Shown here: positions 57,040 to 64,000 of the stretch, one piece after another
Layout of the letters: every line of letters starts with the position of its first letter
Position numbering within the stretch: position 1 is the first letter of the stretch
DNA from: Sorghum bicolor
Lineage: Eukaryota > Streptophyta > Magnoliopsida > Poales > Poaceae
Direction: 5' to 3'
DNA length: 64,000 bases
NCBI RefSeq assembly: GCF_000003195.3
Contig: NC_012872.2
Location: 21,869,915-21,933,914, forward strand
The notes under the pieces: generated by a model
Told to the model about the DNA's origin: nothing
Databases searched by the model: none
What the model saw: only the letters and a program-made list of their open reading frames with translations
Made by a program: the position numbers and the translations under genes

Positions 57040-60000
57040 TGTAACACTTCCAAAATTCACTCACAAGCCAAAAATCAAGGCTGATTTCACACTTAGCCAA
57101 ATTTGGCTAAGTCTGGAATCACACAATTTCGATATAGGGTGATTGGGAACCTTGTAGTTTGAAATCCAGACCGTTTTAGACTGAGCTCGTGTAATCAAAG
57201 TTGTAGAACTTGTGTAGCTCTATCCAGAGGATCAAATCCCAGCCAAAACCATCGATTGAGCTGAGAGTAAAATGTTGTTGAAGATCGGGTTTCAGTCACT
57301 ATTGGCGACGACTGAATCGCGCGATTCAGTTTCGTCAGACACCGGCCGGCGGACGCGTGGACGACCCGTGGTGGCCGTACGTCGACGGCGACCCCGCCTG
57401 TCAGCCCCGGCGCCTTCACTTGGACGCCACGACGCCACCCCGAGCCTCGGCCGTCCTCATTTCGCCTCCCCAGCGCTCTCTCCCTTCTCCATTTCACCTC
57501 GGCGAGCTCCGCCGTGGAACGGCAGCGTCGCCCGAGCTCTTCTCGCCGTCTCCGGCCAAGCCAGCCCGTCAAAAGCTTCGCTAGAGCCTCCTCTACCTCA
57601 GCGTCACCTCCTTGGCCACTGTCGAGCACGGGTAAGGCGGCATTGCTGAGCTCCGAGCCGTTCTCCCTCGCCGGAGTTCCGCCCGAGCTCACCGGCAACG
57701 TGGCCAGGCCTCTCTGCTCCACCATTTTCCTCCATTCTTGTTCCTATCGCTTCCCCTTGGTTCACTGATGCTCGGCGTGAACCTCTACCGCGTCACCATT
57801 GCCTGGATCCGCCGGCGTACCGCCGCGCAGCGCCGCCGCTCCGCCATTCCCGACGGCAAGCACATTAGGGTCCAGTAGAGCGCGGGGAAAGTAGGTCAAC
57901 ATAGTCGCCTTGATGAGAGGAACACGTAGATGCCCTTGGATCCGACGGAGACCTCGTCGTCGTTGAGCTTTGCCGGCGGCGAGCTTCTCCCCTGTCACTG
58001 TCTCACTGACGCGCGGGTCCCGGGTGTCAGCCTCTCTGTTTCACCCCCTCTGGTTCACTGTTTATAGATCCTGTGCTGTTTTGTAAAATTCATATCTCGA
58101 GTTTTAGAGATCCAAATGAAGTGATTCCAATTTTGCTAGGTTCCAGCATGAGTCTATTTTTTAATAAAAATATGAAACATGCCATGTTTTTGCAGAAATA
58201 AATAGATATAAATTAATCTTGGATTTTTAGTGGGTAATTATATCTTCAAATCTATTGATCTGCTGGCCATGCAAATTTAGGGTGTTGTTACTTATGTTAT
58301 GAATAGGCGCTGATAAATTTATCATGATTTTTGGAAGCATGGTTGAGGAGTTAAAAATATTTTTTGCTTAAATAGGAGTTTCTTGTGATATTTTTAATAA
58401 CTAAGTTATAGCTCCTTTTGTGTTGAAACTTGCTGAGTGTTGTACTTATGTGTAGACAAAGCTATAAAAAATCTGAAATCTGTTGTTTGACACTTTTTGA
58501 TAGGGTTTCACATTTATGCCTTGCATGCCTTTACTAGCTTGTTATTTTTATACCTCACAATATGTGTGTGCAAGTGTTCTGAAAATTTTACAGTGACCTT
58601 GTGTTGGCATAAGTAGCTCGCTGTAATTTTCTTAGGATTTTTGGAACAATTGGAATGCATGTTCATTAAATTACCTTAATAATTAAATAAATGAAAAAGG
58701 TGATGATAGAAATGAATTTAGACCTTGCCATGATGTTTTCTAGTGTTTCTTAGTCATGTTCTATCTGTTGGTGCAATTGGTTTATCCCTGTGATACATTC
58801 TCAATATGTGCAAAATATTATTTTTGCTATTATTGCCTTTCCTAGAGCATTCCTGTACAGTTGATAGAAAATGATTAAGAACTATTTGAAGATGAAGTTT
58901 TATGGGAAACTTGTCTACAACAAACTTGTAGCTAACTTACTGATCTACTTCGTGTCCAAATGTCATGACATTTGGTTGAGTAGTTTGAAAGTTATGCTTG
59001 TTGCAAATAGCTGCTGCAAAGTGCTTGCTCTCTGGATTTTCCAGAGCAGCCGGCCAACTTTGTAGGTTTTAGCATATTTAAGTTGGGAATCAGCCTGCGA
59101 TGTCTAAAAGTGAATTGTAGACAATGTGCTAAGTTTTCCAGAAAGTGCTTACTTGCTTAGTTTGGTTAACTGGTTCTTAAGTTATGGCTGAGACTTGTGA
59201 CAGGTTGGGTTGTCTACTAAACCAGTGACTGGGTAGGAGTAGCTAGGACTTGTTTAACTTGTCTATTTAGTCTCTCTACCAGAGAAAAAGTATGCATTTA
59301 CTTGTTATTCCATGATTCACTTACTCTTAGAAGTTTACGCTCATGTTATACCTTGTTTATGTCCCTTTGGCTCTTCATCATGACATCATGCATCATATGT
59401 GCATTCTATATATTCATCTCCTTGTCATGCATCCATAGGTGTACCCAAGGGAGTGACGGTGCTGGAGTTCGAGCTGCCGGAGTCGGAAGGACAGTAAGGG
59501 GAGCTACCTCAAGGAGCTGAGGAGGAGGAGGACTTGCCGGAGTGCCCTGACCACCGTCCCTCCACATACATCGAAGGCAAGCCCCGGAGCATTATAAGCC
59601 TCCTACTATTTTATTATTTGTGTTCAGCTATCAATTGACTATGGTTATATATTGTTGCATTAAGTGGTAGGCGTTGATATGATACCTTTGCTGCATAATG
59701 ACTACCTTGTCCACCTCATACCTCACCAAAGTAGGTCCAGGATTGAAGTAATGCTTAGCCATGCTTAGCTCGGTAGAAGCCGGGTGATTTCCTGTCACCT
59801 GTGAGAGTTAGGTGGATGATGATCACGGTTGGCTATATTTGCTATCGTGGAAATAACCATGTGTTAAATAATGAATTTGAGACCGGGCGGGATGATGATA
59901 GTGCAGCAACAAGGCATGGAGGTCTTGGGTGTGAATCTATCCCCGTCTGTGTCGTTTAAGGACCGAATCGCTGTACGTCCCCGTGTCATGTTGAACGCAT

Positions 60001-61111
60001 GCCTATCACTTAGTTGGCCGGATAAGTCGTTCCGACCGCGAAGCCTACGAGTGCAACTCAGGCCGGATACCCCGTTCTGTATGAGTGCGCACCCCGGTTG
60101 GTAGTAAGGATATGCAGGGAGTCAATGGCGTAAGCCCAGGTGTCAGGTTAGAGTCCTGCCCTGGCAGATTGGCGGTCCCTGGGGGTGCGGCGCTGGACAG
60201 ACCCACGACTTGGTCCGGAGTTGTGCTAAAGGTGATCCGAGCTGCCATCATGAAGTATGCTTGGGTGAGTGTTAGGAATACCCGTCCAGCTGGATAGGAA
60301 TCGATTCGAATCGCCGTCTCTCCCGGATAGTGAGAACTTGACTTGGGCAGCGGCAACGTAGAATTCACTAAATGAACTTAATGGTTATGATGAGAATGAT
60401 GATAGCTATGTGAAAATCTGGATATGGTTATTATTGGAATGCTTAATTAACCAAGTGTATGCTTAGACTAGGTTCTAATCTAGTGGATAGCTGTTAAGTA
60501 ATGAACCTGCTGCTGAAATTTGATAAATAAGTTACTTACAACAAAGGCTTTTATGCAAAAGGTGAGTCAAACCAGTCCACAAAGATCAGCCTTGCATACT
60601 CCTTGGTGTCACTTTATTTTGATTTATGACGGGTAAGTCTAGCTGAGTACATTCTCGTACTCAGGGTTTTATTTACCCCTATTGCAGATGATGTCGTTTA
60701 CCACGGCTACTGTGCTAAATGTCATCACCCGGCTGCGGATGATGAATAGATCATGGGCGTGATCACCTCCTTTATCTTCAGTTGTGCTTTTGTGGGGACT
60801 TGACCATGGAACTGGCATGTATTATAAACTGAGTTGGTGTTGTTTCAAAACTACTTTGTTTCCGCTACTGCTATGGTTTGTAATAACCACTTTAAACTCT
60901 GATGTGATGTAAAACTATGTTCTCTGATGAATGTTGTAATCTGTGATGGTGATGCTTGATCATGTACGATCTTGGTTGTATGTTGGTTGAATCGAGGTCT
61001 TTTGAGATTTCGTCGGACTACCGGGTTTATATGGGTTCAAGTCCATTGGCTTGACTGCCTCCGTGGTCGCTAATTCACTTGAATTCTTATAAATTGGACG
61101 GTTCTGTTACA
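57040..61111 (+). repeat. 5' LTR of element K, 4072 bp
   Basis: Unusually long. A GC-rich stretch (57290-58030) produces overlapping open frames on both strands with no recognisable domain, so I do not call genes there. At 59110-59190 it shares phrases (GTAGACAATGTGCTAAG, then AAGTTATGGCTGAG) with the internal repeats of element O. The 3' edge rests on the primer site alone because the partner LTR is outside. Confidence 0.75.
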
Positions 61112-61320
61112 GCTGGCATCAAAGCAAGATTAAGCATTTAACCATCATAGATGTATTTAAAAACAAATGAATTTGGTTTTTCCAAGCTAATTTGGCAAAA
61201 TTAGGCTATATGTAGAGCTGTTTTAAAAATGTTTTGATAACTTATACCATGCCAGTGGTCATACCCTTTATGCCCATATAAGGACTTCTAGGTGGCTTAA
61301 TATTACTAACATGGGGGTTT

Positions 61321-61520
61321 TCCTTTCGTCGTCCATATGGCGTGTAATTATATGGATACCGCTTACTTAAGTGGTAATGAATGGATCACATACCTCTACG
61401 CCATGGTAAGCTTGTTTGTTTTCTTTCGTCGTCCATACGGCGTGAAATTGTATGGATGCCACTTGCTTGAGTGGTAATGTATGGACCTATATGCCTCTAC
61501 GCTACGGTAAGTGTGAGCTG
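61321..61520 (+). repeat. two tandem ~100-bp repeats with splice-donor-like ends
   Basis: Units 61321-61420 and 61421-61520 share TTTCGTCGTCCATA, TATGGAT, GAGTGGTAATG-type and CCTCTACGC blocks at a period of about 101. Each has a donor-like site at the same place: CCATG/GTAAGC (GT at 61406) and CTACG/GTAAGTG (GT at 61507). They lie in the untranslated leader of element K. Confidence 0.75.
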
Positions 61521-62039
61521 GAGAGCATGACCGTCCAACCGTCGGTCTATGGGAGTGTTAGCTGTGGTTACTGGAATATTTACATGTTTCACACATGTAT
61601 ATATGAAGGTACTTAATTGTGGGTAGTAGGTGCAGCCATGTATACATATTTGATGTATTGGTGGATGTATCCAAAAAGGGTAGTGTGCTGCGATATATGT
61701 TCGGGAATATATATCGGAGTACCTAGCTTGATTGCTGATAATTGGTTTTACATTTCTGCACTTATACTATTGTGGGGTTGGGCTGAAATGAAATCTTCTG
61801 CAGGTACACTAACAACGAAACGTGTAGACCGTGTAGTTGCGTATAAGAGTGCACTTATGTATGCCACCGACTATACCGTTAGAACTTTCTTCTAGGAATG
61901 GAAAGGACGTATGGAACGTGCGTGCATCATGAATCATTCATACATTCTTATGCACTACTTGGGTATTAAATTCTGAAATTATATCTATTTATCTCTTCTT
62001 GTAATTAATCTCCCTTACTCAAATGTGGTCTTTCTACAG

Positions 62040-62918
62040 ATGGCAGCCCCGCACGCAAGTGAAACTTTCCTGGACATGTTTGGCACTCCTACTTTGTTGT
62101 GGAGGGTGCTAAGTTCAGTTGGATATGAGGAACCACCTAAGTACACTTGGACCGAGTCTGAGCATGCAGGAGCCTTACCTTGGGTAGATGTCCAAATTAC
62201 AGTTCCCCCTTGTTCAAATAACCCACAGTGGCTTGGTTGGATAGTTGAGTGTGATGGCCAAACTCCTTGGGAGGGTGCCCAAGTAGCAGCCCTAGAGGTT
62301 TTGCTAGAAATATGCCAAGATTATCGTGATGAGTTAGTGAATGGCCCAGCTGGATCCATCCCCAGAGTTAGTGTGACTGACACATTTGTGTCTCAGATAG
62401 GGAATGAGCCTTTAGAGATGAGAGAAACCCTGCTAGGATATAGCTCTAGCCCTGCCATGAGTGCCATGCTAGCGGTACTTAAGCTGCACTATGTACGTCA
62501 GGACACCTACATAGACACTATGCTAGCGCTCCAACAAGCACAAGTTGGGCAGCGCAGACTGCGCAAGCGAGTGCGCAAGCATCGCAAGGCTTTTATGAAT
62601 GCACAAGCTGAAATCCAAAACTATCACACCGCTTTGCAAGCCCGCCGCAATCAAGTTGAGAACGCAGTTAGAGAGTGCAATGAAGCACAAGCCCGCATGA
62701 TGCAAATGACTAGAGAGAGAGATGAGGCTATGCGCTTGGCTGAAAATAGAGAAGCTGCTAGAGTTAGAGCCTTGTTCCATGCTGAAATGAGAGAGGAAGA
62801 GCTGATTACTAGGATTGCTGAGCTGCAGTTAGATGTCCATCGCTTAAATAATATCATAAATCCTATTCCACATCTAGCCCCTTTTAATCATGAAGAAGCT
62901 TCTAGTGAGGAAGATTAG
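62040..62918 (+). CDS. extra ORF of element K, dsRNA-binding-like plus coiled coil
   Basis: 292 residues, intact, between primer site and gag. Function not known to me. The ATG at 62040 directly follows TTTCTACAG, a good splice acceptor. Residues about 20-100 (WRVLSSVGYEEPPKYTW, then WVDVQITVPP, GWIVECDGQTPWEG and QVAALEVLLEICQDY) have the helix / P-x-Y / strand / strand / Ala-rich helix order of a double-stranded-RNA-binding domain; this is a pattern match only. Residues about 165-275 (QRRLRKRVRKHRKAF to RIAELQLDVHRLNN) form a long basic then heptad-like coiled coil. The tail is acidic (EEASSEED). Confidence 0.65.
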   Translation: MAAPHASETFLDMFGTPTLLWRVLSSVGYEEPPKYTWTESEHAGALPWVDVQITVPPCSNNPQWLGWIVECDGQTPWEGAQVAALEVLLEICQDYRDELVNGPAGSIPRVSVTDTFVSQIGNEPLEMRETLLGYSSSPAMSAMLAVLKLHYVRQDTYIDTMLALQQAQVGQRRLRKRVRKHRKAFMNAQAEIQNYHTALQARRNQVENAVRECNEAQARMMQMTRERDEAMRLAENREAARVRALFHAEMREEELITRIAELQLDVHRLNNIINPIPHLAPFNHEEASSEED

Positions 62919-63363
62919 GATGATGGCATCATTTCTAATGGAGAATCTGAGGAAGATATGTAGCGTAGCAATAATTCTATGATCATGTATCAGTTTCCAT
63001 CTCTTTATGTAATGGACATGTAATCTGAATTTTAGTTGAGACTCTATGTATTTGGCCATGGTGCCCCTCCTGTAAAACTTAAGTTGTGGCAGTGACCCTG
63101 TGTAACCCTATGCACTCAATTGTGATGCTCCATGTTTATGTTGAGCTTAAATAAATTTCTGTAGTGACTTTAATTCTTGTGGAGTGTGGCTGTGAATGAT
63201 CGCGAGAATAACCAAGTGTTGTGGATGATATTCTCTTGTTGTACATGGATTATTGCGCCTTAATTTATGTGAATTTACTTTATTAAATTCCGTATGGCAG
63301 CAATTGAAGTTCATGACAATCATATCTATTATCCTAAACGGTCACTTGGTATGCCTTGTGCAG
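62919..63363 (+). other. spacer between extra ORF and gag of element K
   Basis: No gene. Ends in GCCTTGTGCAG, a splice-acceptor-like sequence that touches the gag ATG. Confidence 0.6.
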
Positions 63364-64000
63364 ATGGCTCGCAATACTCGCTCCGGTCACAACGAGGTGC
63401 CACCGCCACCACCTCCTCCCCCGCCTACACCTACAGAGCTATTGGCAGCTCTTGTTGAGGGCCAGCGAATGCTCAATGAAGCAATGCAAACTATGGCGCA
63501 GCAGAACCGGGGTGGTCACCATGCCCGCCAAGGCGGAGAGGCAAATCAGTACAGAAGTTTCAAGGATTTCCAAGACACAAAGCCGCCGCTTTTCAAGGAG
63601 GCTGTCGAACCTCTAGAAGCTGATGAATGGCTCAACACTCTCGAGCAGAAGTTCCGCTTGCTGAGGGTGACCGAAGAGCTAAAGGTGGAATATGCAGCCC
63701 ACCAGTTGGAGGGCAAAGCAGGTGTCTGGTGGAGTCATTACAGGACCAGCTTGCCTGCCAATGCTGTTGTAACCTGGGATCAGTTCACAACAGCTTTCAG
63801 GAATACTTACATTCCCCAAGGCTTAATGACTATCAAGCACCACTGAGTTCATGAACTTGACGCAAGGCACTAAAAGCTTGACTGAGTATCTTCATGCTTT
63901 TAACAATTTGTCTCACTATGCTCCTGAGATGGTTGATACTGAAGTCAAAAAGCTTGCTAGCTTCAAGAGGGGATTAGGTGCCAAGTTGTCCAAGAACATG
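63364..64000 (+). pseudogene. gag of element K, partial, one frameshift
   Basis: Capsid precursor. MARNTRSGHNE is followed by a Pro run, then the gag domain: FKEAVEPLEADEWLNTLEQKF, KVEYAAHQLEGKAGVWW, FTTAFRNTYIP. A one-base insertion near 63838-63840 ends the first frame at 63844-63846. The domain carries on in another frame (NLTQGTKSLTEYLHAF, LASFKRGLGAKLSKN) to the window edge. The sequence fits Tekay/Del-type chromoviruses. Confidence 0.85.

Larger units (their letters stand above)
57040..64000 (+). mobile_element. Tekay/Del-like gypsy element K, 5' part
   Basis: LTR 57040-61111 (TGTAACACTT to TTCTGTTACA), an initiator-Met-type primer site (TGGCATCAAAGC, 61114-61125), a leader with tandem repeats, an extra ORF (62040-62918) and the start of gag (63364 on). 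pol, 3' LTR and second target duplication lie beyond the window. Confidence 0.82.

Noticed and set aside
57195..57998. Overlapping GC-rich open frames on both strands
   Set aside because: They lie inside K's LTR, overlap each other in several frames and show only composition-driven residues.

Overview
The window is plant nuclear DNA, almost certainly from a grass. The evidence is the dense nest of LTR retrotransposons of Ty3/gypsy types (tRNA-Asp-primed Athila/Tat-like, Reina-like and Tekay/Del-like) and Ty1/copia SIRE type, plus an intron-containing hAT transposase. I see no host gene, rRNA, tRNA or CRISPR. Letters A to O are my own labels for elements.

Left block (1-26801). A gypsy element on the minus strand (C, only gag and an LTR piece visible at 26350-26944) was entered by gypsy element A (right end 26349). 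A was then split twice: by a hAT transposon (window start to about 12231) and by gypsy element B (13956-23168, target-site duplication CATGC). A non-autonomous LTR element O (436-7963, duplication GCTCC) sits in the hAT, probably in an intron or 5' region. The hAT keeps an apparently intact five-exon transposase (8285-11595) whose first two exons look tandemly duplicated.

Middle block (26945-50932). A decayed copia element D (minus strand) is split by a solo LTR, E (29580-49749, duplication CTTGC). E is split by a second solo LTR, H (29792-31539, GAGCT), and by a full gypsy element F (31625-48562, GTAGG/GCAGG). F's 5' LTR is itself split by a Reina-like gypsy element G (40356-48054, GATGC).

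Right block (50933-64000). A gypsy element I (LTR, gag and two protease-like domains, 3' end lost) carries a solo LTR J (54193-55671, CCGGT/CCAGT). After an unassigned fragment comes the start of a Tekay-like element K with a 4.07-kb LTR, an extra ORF before gag, and gag running off the window.

Recurrent features not explained by standard LTR-element layout: (1) in B and F, and perhaps D, the ORF beyond gag/pol is preceded by its own promoter-like module (short GC-rich palindromes, then a TATA box) that resembles the same element's LTR promoter; (2) a strong hairpin followed by a consensus splice donor lies just after that ORF in A and B; (3) the extra ORF and gag of K each begin at a splice-acceptor-like CAG, downstream of tandem repeats that each contain a donor-like GGTAAG; (4) that K ORF has a dsRNA-binding-domain-like layout. 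Most gag/pol frames are broken, mainly by nonsense codons consistent with C-to-T (or G-to-A) change. There is one 542-base run of N inside B's 3' LTR.
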